A stretch of DNA of 64,000 bases from Lachnospiraceae bacterium (GTDB lineage: Bacteria > Bacillota > Clostridia > Lachnospirales > Lachnospiraceae), in the NCBI GenBank assembly GCA_910575775.1, contig CAJTEY010000002.1, positions 62,001 through 126,000 on the forward strand. The letters are read 5' to 3'. Below the pieces are notes generated by a model that made no database searches, was not told the origin of the DNA, and saw nothing but the letters and a program-made list of their open reading frames with translations. The position numbers and the translations under genes were made by a program. Below are positions 42,187 through 51,714 of the stretch, piece after piece (the stretch's first letter is position 1; each line of letters starts with the position of its first letter).

Positions 42187-43122
42187 TTACGAGTGAACCA
42201 TTCTCCGTACCGATTCGTCAAGCGTTTCCAGTTGAATGGGAACATTGCTTATCTGAATATCCGTAAGCCTCTTAAGTCTGCTTATGTCTGGAAGTGTTCT
42301 GATATGCTTCAAGTCCTGCAGTTTTATCGTTTCAAGGTTTACAAGTGAACTGATGAAATCCAGATTATCCAGCTTCATAATCCGCCAAAGCTCCAGCTTT
42401 CGCAGACTGACCAGTTCCCCCAACGTGGCAAGATTGCTGCTGCCGCACCACAGAAGCGCAAACGATTCCAGATCAAGTTCCTTCAAAAACGAAAAATCTT
42501 CCACCTTGATTCCGCTTAACGACAAAGATTTTAAACTGTTGATCCGGCGGGTGCTCTCGATGTTTTTCTTTGCCTTCTTTCCCAGAAAAAGTGTGTGCAG
42601 TTTCTTAAATCCCGAAAGCCAGTCACAGTCAAATTGTACGTTTTTTCCCATCGTGTCCGCATAGAGTGTCAATTCTTCCAAGTCAGGCGCAAGGTCTTTG
42701 ACAAAACGATAATCCAGCCGGTCAAACAATGTCAGATGTAGTCCCTTTATGTTTGGGAGTTCGCACAAATATTCGGGGGCGACGGCTTCCTTATTTTCTG
42801 TCAGATGCCCGTCAAGCCGAATCTTCGTCAAATGCGGCATCTGTCTGAGCACAGACAAATCAAACGTCTCATTTCCATATGTGCCAATTCCAAAAATGCG
42901 AAAGTACAAATCCGAGCGTCTTTCCAGAATCCGGTCGATCTCACGGTAAGCCCGGTCTGGAAGATTCTCATCAATCTGTACCCACCTGATCCGGCTATTA
43001 TTTGCAATCTCTTCTATCAGTTCCGGCGTAATCTCTTCGTACCCGACATACTTTAAAACGCCGTTTTGTGAGGTCTGCTTCGCAATATGGACGCGGTTTG
43101 TAAAATCAATCCATGCACCCAT
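42187..43122 (-). CDS. Leucine-rich-repeat protein, 311 aa
   Basis: ATG at 43122 has GGAGG 5 bases upstream; an upstream extension overlaps the previous gene. About ten irregular leucine-rich repeats fill residues 75-300 (LPNIKGLHLTLFDRL, LVSLRKLELWRIMKLDNLDF). No signal peptide. The last of three genes in a row with the EamA and the 215-aa protein. Cytosolic LRR proteins of this sort can be immunity or scaffold proteins. Confidence 0.75.
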   Translation of the reverse strand: MGAWIDFTNRVHIAKQTSQNGVLKYVGYEEITPELIEEIANNSRIRWVQIDENLPDRAYREIDRILERRSDLYFRIFGIGTYGNETFDLSVLRQMPHLTKIRLDGHLTENKEAVAPEYLCELPNIKGLHLTLFDRLDYRFVKDLAPDLEELTLYADTMGKNVQFDCDWLSGFKKLHTLFLGKKAKKNIESTRRINSLKSLSLSGIKVEDFSFLKELDLESFALLWCGSSNLATLGELVSLRKLELWRIMKLDNLDFISSLVNLETIKLQDLKHIRTLPDISRLKRLTDIQISNVPIQLETLDESVRRMVHS

Positions 43123-43180
43123 GTCATCCTCCGTATTTTTATAACCGCCTCGTGTATTCCCACCATACAGAAAAGAGCAG

Positions 43181-43828
43181 CTAGATACATTTCCCAATCC
43201 GGCACGGAACCCACAAAACAGGCTCGCCATATCCTTGTATCCGATCGGAAAACACCGCCGCCTCTTCAAAGGTGTGTTCCAAAAGCCCATAATGGTTAAA
43301 CCTTACACCGGGCAGCATTTCATACAGGCTGTTACATAAAAAACTATGAAAACTACAAATATCCCATCCCAAAATATCAAAACCCAGAAGCTCATTTTCA
43401 TCTGGGACGCCCGGCAAAAGACTGCCTGTACCCGGACCCGCAGGCACCATTTCCCTCTGTAACATCTCAAAATACTCTTCCGTAGTAGACAGACTGGCAA
43501 GTATACATTGCCCATTTGAGAAATAAGACTCATAAAAATAATGCGCGTCATCAAGCCTCGTAAATCGACCGTCTTCCGCAAGCCCTTTTCCCATAAGCGC
43601 GCCTATTTCTGCCACAAGTTTCCCGGCTCGTTCCTCATTGAGTCCCCAGCGGGTCTTGTAACCTTCCCGCTCCTCCGGCGCTATATAATCGTTTTGAGAA
43701 AAACAAGTATCCAGTCTTGGATGAATCCCGCCAAAGCATCCGCTGACGGACAGCATTGTCCCGCTCCGATGAAGCCATCCGGGTATCGGAATCCTCTCGC
43801 AGATATAATATCCGACTATCTGATACAT
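43181..43828 (-). CDS. Hypothetical protein, 215 aa
   Basis: ATG at 43828 has GGAGG 5 bases upstream. Soluble, rich in aromatic residues (GWDICSFHSFLCNSLYEMLP), no motif recognised. Its size and setting beside an LRR gene and near a SUFU gene resemble immunity-protein clusters; this is inference only. Confidence 0.65.
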   Translation of the reverse strand: MYQIVGYYICERIPIPGWLHRSGTMLSVSGCFGGIHPRLDTCFSQNDYIAPEEREGYKTRWGLNEERAGKLVAEIGALMGKGLAEDGRFTRLDDAHYFYESYFSNGQCILASLSTTEEYFEMLQREMVPAGPGTGSLLPGVPDENELLGFDILGWDICSFHSFLCNSLYEMLPGVRFNHYGLLEHTFEEAAVFSDRIQGYGEPVLWVPCRIGKCI

Positions 43829-43844
43829 CTGGTCCTCCACACAA

Positions 43845-44258
43845 TCAAATCACCATTACCAGCGTCCCCGCCCCGATCAGCACACAACCGATCAACGATC
43901 TTGCGGTAAATTCCTCATGCAGAAAAACAAACGCCAGTATAAGTGTGATCACCACACTCAGCTTGTCGATCGGCACCACCTTGGACGCCTCCCCCATCTG
44001 CAGGGCGTGGTAATAGCACAGCCACGATGCGCCGGTTGCAAGCCCGGAAAGAATCAGAAAAATCCAGCTTTTTCTACTGATTTCCGCAATTCCGCCCTGT
44101 GCATTCGTCAAAAACACCATACCCCACGACATGATGACAACCACAACCGTCCGTATCGCCGTGGCGAGATTGGAATTAACGCCCTCTATACCGATTTTTG
44201 CAAGGATTGAAGTCAATGCCGCAAACACTGCGGACAGAATTGCAAACAGAAACCACAT
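43845..44258 (-). CDS. EamA/DMT-family transporter, half-size
   Basis: The 137-residue protein has four or five transmembrane helices in a single EamA unit ending LHEEFTARSLIGCVLIGAGT. Half-size members work as dimers. It follows GGGAGGGG at 44265. Substrate unknown. Confidence 0.85.
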   Translation of the reverse strand: MWFLFAILSAVFAALTSILAKIGIEGVNSNLATAIRTVVVVIMSWGMVFLTNAQGGIAEISRKSWIFLILSGLATGASWLCYYHALQMGEASKVVPIDKLSVVITLILAFVFLHEEFTARSLIGCVLIGAGTLVMVI

Positions 44259-44433
44259 ACGCCGCCCCTCCCATCATCTCAGTTCATCTATAAATATCAT
44301 TTTCCTTGTAATCAGTATCTCTCCAAATCATTCGGGATAAACCTAATCATCGTGTTTTTCCGTAGTTTATGGAAGATTTCATTATAAACATATAATCATG
44401 CCATGAACAGTCAACGGCACTGCCTGCATCACG

Positions 44434-45003
44434 TTACAAATCGGGAAACGCAATTACCGGCTCGGGGGGCGTCCGATGCTCCCCGATTCTTTTCTCCATC
44501 CAGACCATGTCATACCATCTGCCGAATTTATAACCGCACTGATGGAATTTTCCCACCATCGAATATCCCAGACGGCTGTGAAATGCCACACTGCCGTTGG
44601 TTAGGTATTCGTCTTCCACATCACAGCAGGCAATGCAGGCATTCAAGTTTAAAATATGCTGCGCCCGGGAGATTTCCTCCAGCGCAGTATAGAGCCTGCG
44701 GCCAATGCCAAGCCCTCTCTTATCTTCCTTCACATAGACAGAAACCTCTGCCGCCCAGTCGTAGGCCGCCCTGTTTTTAAAGATGCCCGTGTAGGCATAC
44801 CCGGAAATCTCCCCATCCATTTCCGCCACAATATAAGGATATTTTTTCAGTGTGTTTTCTAATCGTTTCCGAAAGTCACTCCGTTCGGGCGTCTCATACT
44901 CAAAGGTAATTGCCGTATGTTCGACATAGGGCGCATAAATTTCCAAAAGCGCCTGCGCATCACCGCCGCAGGCTGTTCTGATTCTGATATCTTTCATTCC
45001 CAT
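44434..45003 (-). CDS. GNAT N-acetyltransferase (phosphinothricin-acetyltransferase-like)
   Basis: The 189-residue protein has IYAPYVEHTAITFEYETP and the acetyl-CoA loop VKEDKRGLGIGRRLY (Q/R-x-x-G-x-G type), then the Pat-like C-terminus SRLGYSMVGKFHQCGYKFGR. It acetylates a small amine, possibly an amino acid or toxic analogue. It starts seven bases after the isochorismatase-like gene, forming a two-gene unit. Confidence 0.88.
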   Translation of the reverse strand: MGMKDIRIRTACGGDAQALLEIYAPYVEHTAITFEYETPERSDFRKRLENTLKKYPYIVAEMDGEISGYAYTGIFKNRAAYDWAAEVSVYVKEDKRGLGIGRRLYTALEEISRAQHILNLNACIACCDVEDEYLTNGSVAFHSRLGYSMVGKFHQCGYKFGRWYDMVWMEKRIGEHRTPPEPVIAFPDL

Positions 45004-45010
45004 AATGAGA

Positions 45011-45544
45011 TTATTTTTCCTCCGCCAGCAGTCCTAACGCCTCCTCCATCGAAACGCACTTTGCATATCTGCCATACCATAAAAAATCATTATAATAATG
45101 ATAGCACACATCTTTCGTCATATAGTCACTGTCAAAGGTGGAGTTTGCATAAGCTGGCACGATCATTTCGTACCCCTGGTTGAAACCGCTTTGAATGGTG
45201 GCGTCTATGCAAAAATTTGTCTGCAGGCCAACAATCATAATCTTCGTTTCGTTTTTCTCCGACAAATATTGGGAAAGCCCCGTCGATTCATGCAGCGCGC
45301 TGTTTACAGTCTTGTCAAAAACGCGCTCCCCCTCCAGGGGCGCAAACTCCTCATATATTGCAAACTCATCGTCCCCCGCTGAGAAGCCTGTTCCCGGGCC
45401 GTCATCATGCCTCACATACACCACCTCTGCACAATACTTTCTGGCCTGCGCTATCAGCATTTTTATATTCTCTCTCAACTGCTCAAATGCAAACAGGCGT
45501 TCATCTGTAATTCCTTTCTGGGTGTCTACCACAAGTAAAATCAT
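45011..45544 (-). CDS. Isochorismatase-family cysteine hydrolase
   Basis: ATG at 45544 has GGGAGG 5 bases upstream; 177 residues. The triad is D in LVVDTQ (residue 7), K in VFDKTVNSA and C in NFCIDATI. These hydrolases act on amides such as nicotinamide or on isochorismate; the exact substrate is unclear. It is divergent from the XRE gene. Confidence 0.88.
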   Translation of the reverse strand: MILLVVDTQKGITDERLFAFEQLRENIKMLIAQARKYCAEVVYVRHDDGPGTGFSAGDDEFAIYEEFAPLEGERVFDKTVNSALHESTGLSQYLSEKNETKIMIVGLQTNFCIDATIQSGFNQGYEMIVPAYANSTFDSDYMTKDVCYHYYNDFLWYGRYAKCVSMEEALGLLAEEK

Positions 45545-45866
45545 TTCATCCTCCCGAAACATCCGCACAATTTAAGGTACTTTTTACATGTATCGTCATA
45601 AATTTAACATAGCGCCGAAAAGAAAGCAAATCTTCCCTCCAAAATCCACTTACTATTTCCCGGAGTTAATTAAACATTAATTTATTGCCCAATATTTTCC
45701 ATATTTTATGCTGTACGTTTACTTTACTTTTTTCTACATTAAAATGCGATACAGTAAAAATATCATAAAACCTTTTTAGTAACACAATGGCTTGCAGACT
45801 CTTTGTATGGTCTGCTTTACTTTCAGAAAAAAACCGAAGCGCCTTTGCTTTGGTATGGAGAAAACA

Positions 45867-46226
45867 ATGGAATTTGGTGAATTTCTGGCTAAACTGCGGA
45901 AAGAAAAGGGATATCTGCAAAAAGAAATTGCTGCCTACTTGAACGTGACAGTGGCAACGGTTTCCAACTATGAAAAGGGTGTACATACACCCGACCTCAA
46001 TACGCTGATTAAACTTGCGGATTTTTACGACGTATCCACGGACTTCCTTTTACAACGAACAGGCTACCGTGCAAGCATCAGCACATTAAATAAACGTCTT
46101 TCCGCCGATTACACGGTCAGCGACCTTATGAACACGACACTGGAACTGGATCACCACAACACCGCCGCTCTTTTGGATTACTATGAACTGCTGACACTCA
46201 GAAATTCTGTCAATCGGGCGACTTAG
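45867..46226 (+). CDS. XRE-family transcriptional regulator, 119 aa
   Basis: ATG at 45867 has GGAG 6 bases upstream; an ATG 12 bases earlier lacks a site. The HTH_3 domain fills residues 4-58 (LAKLRKEKGYLQKEIAAYLN, VSNYEKGVHTPDLNTL). The C-terminal 60 residues are helical and unassigned. It may control the divergent hydrolase-acetyltransferase pair. The 298 bases between them are AT-rich and contain a GCAGAC/GTCTGC hairpin at about 45794-45815. Confidence 0.85.
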   Translation: MEFGEFLAKLRKEKGYLQKEIAAYLNVTVATVSNYEKGVHTPDLNTLIKLADFYDVSTDFLLQRTGYRASISTLNKRLSADYTVSDLMNTTLELDHHNTAALLDYYELLTLRNSVNRAT

Positions 46227-46234
46227 ACAGGTCT

Positions 46235-46620
46235 GACAAAGCAGGATGGAAACCCCTTGCCATTCCGCTCTCGCGATATGCGGCCGGATCGATCATCTAT
46301 CAAGATCTTGACCGCTTTTTTTGCGTCCTCAAATTTCAGACCTACGCCCTTGTCTTTCTCTGTCTGATGCACTTTCATACAGACATCCTGCCACTCCAGA
46401 CCATCCAGTACGGCCAGACTTTCTTTCCTACTCCTCCTGCATCACGGCATGGCCGCCGGATATGTTCCATCCGGGGTCACATTTCCCACGATATTGCTAT
46501 CCGCCGTTTTGGCTACAAAGTCGAGTTCTGGAAAGCTTTCCGCGCCAGCGCTTCCACTTCCTCGAAATCTTCCTGCGTTTCGTTCAAAAATTTAGTTGAA
46601 GCAGGGAGTTTACGCAGAGA
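46235..46620 (-). pseudogene. Degenerate unidentified gene
   Basis: Minus-strand frames give coding-like pieces in different registers: FLNETQEDFEEVEALARKAF, then TADSNIVGNVTPDGTYPAAM, then LAVLDGLEWQDVCMKVHQTE followed by KGVGLKFEDAKKAVKIL. They look like one protein broken by frameshifts and stops. I cannot name the family. The rest of 46621-46834 is AT-rich with no gene. Confidence 0.5.
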
Positions 46621-46834
46621 GAACTCTGCACCGATACGGATTTCAAAAAATCCGTTAAGATACGTTAGAATCTCAGATGTATTCTTTGCTTAAAAACGAT
46701 TGTAACACATTCCTTTTTCATTACAAGATAAACTTTCATACGTTCAAACTATATTTTTCGACAGAAAGAACAAATGGGAAAAATCGTTTTTAAGAAAGAT
46801 TTTACGAATTTTACAAAAAAGGAGATTCCCCGCC

Positions 46835-47182
46835 CTAGCGCAGAATTTTTTCCATTGCCCTGCCCTTCGCCAGCTCATCAACCAGCTTGTCCAGATATCG
46901 GATCTTCTGCATCAGCGGATCCATAATCTCCTCCACCCGGATGCCGCAGACCGCTCCTTTGATCAGTGTGCACCGGGGATTGATGCAGGGCGCCTGCTCA
47001 AAAAAGGTCTGGTAATTCACGTCCGCCTTAAGCTGTGCCGCCAGCCCGTCCGCATCATACCCTGTAAGCCAGCAGATCACTTCGTCAACTTCCTGTTTCG
47101 TCCGCCCTTTTTTCTCCACTTTCTGTATAAGCAGCGGATATATCTTTGAAAATTTCATCGCAAACACTTTGCTGTTTTCCAT
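46835..47182 (-). CDS. DUF2200 protein
   Basis: The 115-residue protein begins KVFAMKFSKIYPLLIQKVEK, includes EVDEVICWLTGYD and ends IMDPLMQKIRYLDKLVDELA, the DUF2200 pattern. Cytoplasmic, function unknown. It follows pyrC by about 50 bases on the same strand. Confidence 0.88.
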   Translation of the reverse strand: MENSKVFAMKFSKIYPLLIQKVEKKGRTKQEVDEVICWLTGYDADGLAAQLKADVNYQTFFEQAPCINPRCTLIKGAVCGIRVEEIMDPLMQKIRYLDKLVDELAKGRAMEKILR

Positions 47183-47235
47183 AAAATTTCTCCCTGTATT
47201 TTGAAGCCGTGAGTAAAGCCATGCCTTTCCTCACC

Positions 47236-48546
47236 TTACCGAACCGTCCCTTCCCTGTATACAATTTTTCCCCCGCATATGGTATGGCTGACCACCCCGG
47301 GCATGGTTTCCCCCACAAAGGGCGAGTTTGCAGATTTGGACGCAAAATCCTGCACCACCCATTCTCTTTTCGGATCAAAGACTACCAGATCCGCCGGTCC
47401 GCCCTCCTTCAGATACCCCGCCTCCAGATGATACAGCCTAGCAGGGGCCAGACTCATCTTCCTGATCAGCTCCATCATAGAAAGATACCCCTTGTCCACC
47501 AGTTCCCGAATTCCAAGCGACAACGCCGTCTCCAAACCGACAATGCCACTTGGCGCCTCCGTGATCGGCTTCGCTTTTTCCTCCGCGCTGTGGGGCGCAT
47601 GATCCGTAGCAATCATATCAATCGTACCGTCCTGCAGCCCTTTTATAATCGCCAGACGATCCTCTTCTTCCCGCAGAGGCGGATTCATCTTTGCCAGCGT
47701 TCCGTGCCTGGTCACGGCCTCTTCCGTCAGTGTAAAATGATGAGGCGCAGCCTCCGCATAGATATGACTGCTCTTCTTTTTCGCCCGCCGCACCAGCTCC
47801 ACTGCCTCCTTTGTACTGATATGCTGGATGGAAAGGTCGGCTTCCTCCTCCACCGCAATCCGCAGATCCCGTTCCACCATGGAAATTTCCGCCTCCCTGG
47901 GCGAACCGCCGATTCCATAATACGCTGCGGCTTTCCCCGCATTCACACCGTTATTTTTTATAAGAGACGGATTTTCCTCGTGGAGACTGACCGGCTTCCC
48001 ACACTTCGCCGCTCTCTGCAGCGCCTCCCGGAGAAGCCGCTCATCCATCAGCGGTATGCCGTCGTCGGTAAAGCCTGCTGCCCCCTGCGCGCTCAACATC
48101 TCCATATCAGTCATCTCTCTCCCCTGCAGTCCCATCGTCACATTGGCACAAGTATAAACATGAATACCCGTCTCTTTTCCCTTATTCCGCACATAGGCGA
48201 GGGTCTCCGCATTATCTACCGCCGGCTTCGTGTTCGCCATCAGCACCACAGAAGTAAATCCTCCCTTCGCCGCCGCAGCCGCCCCGGTATGGATATCCTC
48301 CTTATGGGTGAACCCTGGATCCCGGAAATGCACATGCACATCCACAAGACCTGGCGCCAATATTTGACCAGTTAAGTCAATCACATCTCCGATGCTGTCG
48401 CTAACAGTACTCGCCATTTCTTCTGCAAGCGCACCCCGTGGAACAATCCTCACTATTTTTTCACTGTCCGTATCAATCAGAATATCCCGGTATCCTTCTA
48501 TCCCTGATGCGGGGTCTATCATATATCCGTTTTTCAAAATAAGCAT
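47236..48546 (-). CDS. pyrC: Dihydroorotase
   Basis: ATG at 48546 after GAGGAAG; 436 residues. Metal ligands in VDVHVHFRDPG, HEEN, IQHIST and ATDHAPHS; substrate motif MANTKPAVDN. It closes the dihydroorotate ring in pyrimidine synthesis. It is 6 kb from pyrK-pyrD and not in the same operon. Confidence 0.95.
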   Translation of the reverse strand: MLILKNGYMIDPASGIEGYRDILIDTDSEKIVRIVPRGALAEEMASTVSDSIGDVIDLTGQILAPGLVDVHVHFRDPGFTHKEDIHTGAAAAAKGGFTSVVLMANTKPAVDNAETLAYVRNKGKETGIHVYTCANVTMGLQGREMTDMEMLSAQGAAGFTDDGIPLMDERLLREALQRAAKCGKPVSLHEENPSLIKNNGVNAGKAAAYYGIGGSPREAEISMVERDLRIAVEEEADLSIQHISTKEAVELVRRAKKKSSHIYAEAAPHHFTLTEEAVTRHGTLAKMNPPLREEEDRLAIIKGLQDGTIDMIATDHAPHSAEEKAKPITEAPSGIVGLETALSLGIRELVDKGYLSMMELIRKMSLAPARLYHLEAGYLKEGGPADLVVFDPKREWVVQDFASKSANSPFVGETMPGVVSHTICGGKIVYREGTVR

Positions 48547-48604
48547 CTTATCTTCCTCGTCCTTCCTATTCTGCCTGTCTGTCAACTCTTTTGTCTAAGC
48601 ATCC

Positions 48605-49033
48605 TCAGTCAAACACCACCGGTTTCTGCGAAAATTCCGTCTTCACCACCACATAAGGGTAGCTTGCCACCGGCTTGCTCTTCTCCTCCGGCGACGGCCC
48701 GATCAGATTGGTGTCGATATAAACTGCATTGGCCGTCTCATACAGATCATTCACCGCAATGCTGTAGCCGCCCGTCTGCTGCGTCCCATAACCCACACAG
48801 ATGTAGAGAAATCCCTGATCCTCAAAAGTCAGCTTGAAAGTATCCTCCTTGCGCTCCTCGATCTTTGCAAGAAGCTCCTCCGGTATATTGTCCTCCGCTA
48901 TCACCGTGTATTCCAAGTCCTTCATTTTTTCCATAGGATTCTGTTTCTGTCCGCAGGAGTACACCCCAAAGCACAACAGACAGACCAGTCCTATACTCAC
49001 CAGTCTTCTCTGATACTCGCTTAATCCGGTCAT
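48605..49033 (-). CDS. PrcB-like lipoprotein or membrane protein
   Basis: ATG at 49033 after GGAGG; 142 residues. A hydrophobic segment ends in CFGVYSC (about 18-27), possibly a lipobox. The rest matches the PrcB C-terminal domain (TFKLTFEDQGFLYICVGYGT, GGYSIAVNDLYETANAVYID), which in Treponema is part of a protease complex. No PrcA/PrtP partner is nearby. Confidence 0.75.
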   Translation of the reverse strand: MTGLSEYQRRLVSIGLVCLLCFGVYSCGQKQNPMEKMKDLEYTVIAEDNIPEELLAKIEERKEDTFKLTFEDQGFLYICVGYGTQQTGGYSIAVNDLYETANAVYIDTNLIGPSPEEKSKPVASYPYVVVKTEFSQKPVVFD

Positions 49034-49081
49034 AATTTCCTCCACATATTATCTTACTAACTAATTTATTATGCGAAGGCA

Positions 49082-49111
49082 TTGTCTATTCCTATAGAAT
49101 AATGCTATACT
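49082..49111 (+). promoter_or_regulatory. Sigma-A-type promoter of plsC
   Basis: TTGTCT, 18 bases, TATACT, 40 bases upstream of the start codon. Confidence 0.6.
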
Positions 49112-49150
49112 TATACCATTAATTTAGAAAAAGCAGAAAGGTTTTCCACT

Positions 49151-49885
49151 ATGATACGTCTGATACTAGTTGCCACTTTCGTTATTCTGTTCCTGATTTT
49201 CAGCATTCCGCTATTAATCTTTGAATACTTCCTCGGAAGATGTAACCCGACCGCCAGGGACAAAAGTGCACTTGCCATCGTAAACTGGGCTTTCCGCTGC
49301 GTTCTCTTCCTGTCGGGCGTCTCCGTCACGGTAATCGGCGAGGAAAATGTTCCGAAAGATATCCCCGTACTGTACATCGGGAACCACCGCAGTTACTTCG
49401 ACATCGTAATGACTTATGTGCGTGTCCCCAGACCCACCGGATATATCGCGAAGTACGGCATGTTAAAGGTACCGCTTCTCTCAAGCTGGATGAAAAACCT
49501 GCACTGTCTCTTCCTTGACCGAAAGGATATCAGACAGGGCATGAAAACCATTCTCACAGCGGTGGAAAAGGTAAAATCCGGCGTCTCTATCTGCATCTTC
49601 CCCGAAGGAAGCCGCAGTACCGAGCCGGACACGTTTCTTCCTTTCCACGGCGGCAGTTTTAAGATCGCCGAAAAATCCGGCTGCCCCATTATCCCTATGA
49701 GCATCAACAATGCCGACCAGGTATGGGAAGCCCATCTGCCGAAGATCAAAAAGACTCACGTCGTCATCGAGTACGGTAAGCCCATCTACATAAAGGATCT
49801 CGACAAAGATCAGAAACGCCGTATCGACGACACGGTACTGTCAGTCATCAAAGAAATGTATTTCAAAAACAAACCCCTCGTATAA
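49151..49885 (+). CDS. plsC: 1-acyl-sn-glycerol-3-phosphate acyltransferase
   Basis: The 244-residue protein has an N-terminal transmembrane helix and the four acyltransferase motifs: H79 and D84 in NHRSYFD, FLDRKD, PEGSRS (151-156) and the final IPMSIN. It makes phosphatidic acid at the membrane. Confidence 0.93.
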   Translation: MIRLILVATFVILFLIFSIPLLIFEYFLGRCNPTARDKSALAIVNWAFRCVLFLSGVSVTVIGEENVPKDIPVLYIGNHRSYFDIVMTYVRVPRPTGYIAKYGMLKVPLLSSWMKNLHCLFLDRKDIRQGMKTILTAVEKVKSGVSICIFPEGSRSTEPDTFLPFHGGSFKIAEKSGCPIIPMSINNADQVWEAHLPKIKKTHVVIEYGKPIYIKDLDKDQKRRIDDTVLSVIKEMYFKNKPLV

Positions 49886-49898
49886 GTTTATCATTCAC

Positions 49899-50014
49899 GC
49901 GGAGAATACCGTCCTTTGGTATTCTCTCACGCGAAACATAGAACTTCCAAGTCAGCTATGCTGACTTTGCGAAGCCGCCTCTGCTGCTGAGTTTTAGAAG
50001 TTCTTTTCGCGTTG
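49899..50014. repeat. Two-hairpin intergenic repeat between convergent genes
   Basis: Minus strand GCGAAAAGAACTTCTAAA pairs with GGAAGTTCTATGTTTCGC, enclosing a stem AGTCAGC/GCTGACT; then GAGAATACC pairs with GGTATTCTC. The A/T change in the second stem is compensated relative to other copies (GAGAATGCC/GGCATTCTC). Confidence 0.75.
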
Positions 50015-51610
50015 CTATTCTTCCCCTACCACCAGCTCGTCATCCATAATGGCAGCAAACAATAACAGCAGTTCCGCATTCTGGTTCACCTGGTTCATAA
50101 TCCCCAGGCTCACATCCACATCGCGGTAATTGCGCCCGCCCACACCGTCCAGATAGGATATGGACTGCAGATTTCTTCCCAACATATAGTGAGCATGATT
50201 TTCCAGTACCGTCGCATACTCATGGTTCGTGATAATGTGATCCACCACTGCAAGTCTCGACATGTCCCGCAAAAGCCCGGCATTGCCTCCCTGCTTTTCA
50301 TCTGTATTCACCAGAAGCTTGGAATCTTTGGATGCAAAGGAAATGGTTTCTCCCTTGCGCATCAGATTCTGGGTCACAGTTTCACACAGATCCACATCCA
50401 CTTTCTGTTTCGTGGAAAGATAGGTCACACATCCCCAGAAAGCAAAATCATTTTCCAAGTCCGCCTCCGGGTTCTGGGTCAGATAGGACTTGACCACACT
50501 GTGGTACTGATAACCTCCCGTTGCGCGGTAAAGCTCTGCGGCTGCAAAAAAATACTGCTCCTGCGATACATCCGCCAGATAATTCTCCACATAGCGGTAA
50601 GCCCTGTCAGATGCCTGCAGACATAATGTCGCAAATTCCCGGTCGTAACCCTGATACAGATAGCTGAACTTAGCCATGGTCGCCGCAAAGTGAATGGTCG
50701 CCTCCATGGTAATACCGTCTATATAGAGAATATAGCCCATATTCTTATTGTCTACGGAACTGACAGAAGCGTACACCGCCCCGCTTTTTGCATCCTGCAT
50801 TTTGAGAAGCCAGTCAATCTCGTACTTTACCTCGTCGAGCACGTCAGGAATGCCGTTTCCGCTCTCCGGTATTCCCATATCATCATCCATGTCGTCAGGA
50901 TAAAGCTCATAGGCGAGCAGCAGCGTATTTACCGCCTGACAGCCTCTTTCCACATCCCGGCTCCCGATCTCGTCCACATGCCAGCCGCCCGAAACGTCGC
51001 ACTTAATCATCGCTTCATCCTTCATCTGCGCCTCCCTGGAATGACAGGCATTGTGCGCCGCCTCCCCGGCAAGTTCGGCAGAAAGCGTCAGACCGCATCT
51101 GTTAAAATAGTACTGCTTAAACACCTTGGTCAGAATGTCTTTGTAAGGCTCCTCCAATATCTCAAAGGCATAGGAACGCCCAATGGACGCCGCCTGTATG
51201 TAGTATGACCCCACCGTATTATAATCCGTGAAATCCGCATAGCTGATATAGGCGTTTACGGAAGGATCATACCCTTTACTTTCCACCTTGCCTGTGTAAA
51301 CTTCCCTGCCTGTCTCCGCATCCAGAAGTGAAAAGGTTTCCGGCGGCGTCTCTCCGTTTATCATAGCCACCTTCTTGCTGCCGATGGCATAGCCTACCTG
51401 ATCCACCAAAATGTTCGGCAGACTCTCCGGCACTTCATAATCAAACTCCGGCAAAAGCCCAAGGCTGGTAAACTCGTCCGTCTCCTCTTTCCCTGTCAGT
51501 GACTCCACCTGAAAATCCTGCAGATTACTGCAGCCTGCAGTTCCCGTACAAAGAAGGATGAGAACGAGAAGCCAGCCTGTTGTTTTTTTTATCTTTACAC
51601 TCTTACGCAT
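50015..51610 (-). CDS. GH9-family-like lipoprotein, catalytic residues lost
   Basis: The 531-residue precursor has lipobox GTAGC (C27), a CelD_N immunoglobulin-like domain (about 65-150) and a GH9 (alpha/alpha)6 barrel with SGGWH (207-211) and IPESGNGIPDVLDEVKYEID. The DAGD base motif that should follow SGGWH is VDEI (212-215), and the Glu of the C-terminal NE motif is Q507 (MNQVNQNAEL). Both catalytic functions therefore seem missing. It may bind glycans or have another role. Alone in its unit. Confidence 0.82.
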   Translation of the reverse strand: MRKSVKIKKTTGWLLVLILLCTGTAGCSNLQDFQVESLTGKEETDEFTSLGLLPEFDYEVPESLPNILVDQVGYAIGSKKVAMINGETPPETFSLLDAETGREVYTGKVESKGYDPSVNAYISYADFTDYNTVGSYYIQAASIGRSYAFEILEEPYKDILTKVFKQYYFNRCGLTLSAELAGEAAHNACHSREAQMKDEAMIKCDVSGGWHVDEIGSRDVERGCQAVNTLLLAYELYPDDMDDDMGIPESGNGIPDVLDEVKYEIDWLLKMQDAKSGAVYASVSSVDNKNMGYILYIDGITMEATIHFAATMAKFSYLYQGYDREFATLCLQASDRAYRYVENYLADVSQEQYFFAAAELYRATGGYQYHSVVKSYLTQNPEADLENDFAFWGCVTYLSTKQKVDVDLCETVTQNLMRKGETISFASKDSKLLVNTDEKQGGNAGLLRDMSRLAVVDHIITNHEYATVLENHAHYMLGRNLQSISYLDGVGGRNYRDVDVSLGIMNQVNQNAELLLLFAAIMDDELVVGEE

Positions 51611-51714
51611 AATTGATTCCCTGATGATCTGTTTTATCTATTACCAGTCCAGTTTAACATATTTTGCGCTGCAGTAACAGATAGCATTTTCCTGTATAAC
51701 TCATTCGTCCCATA

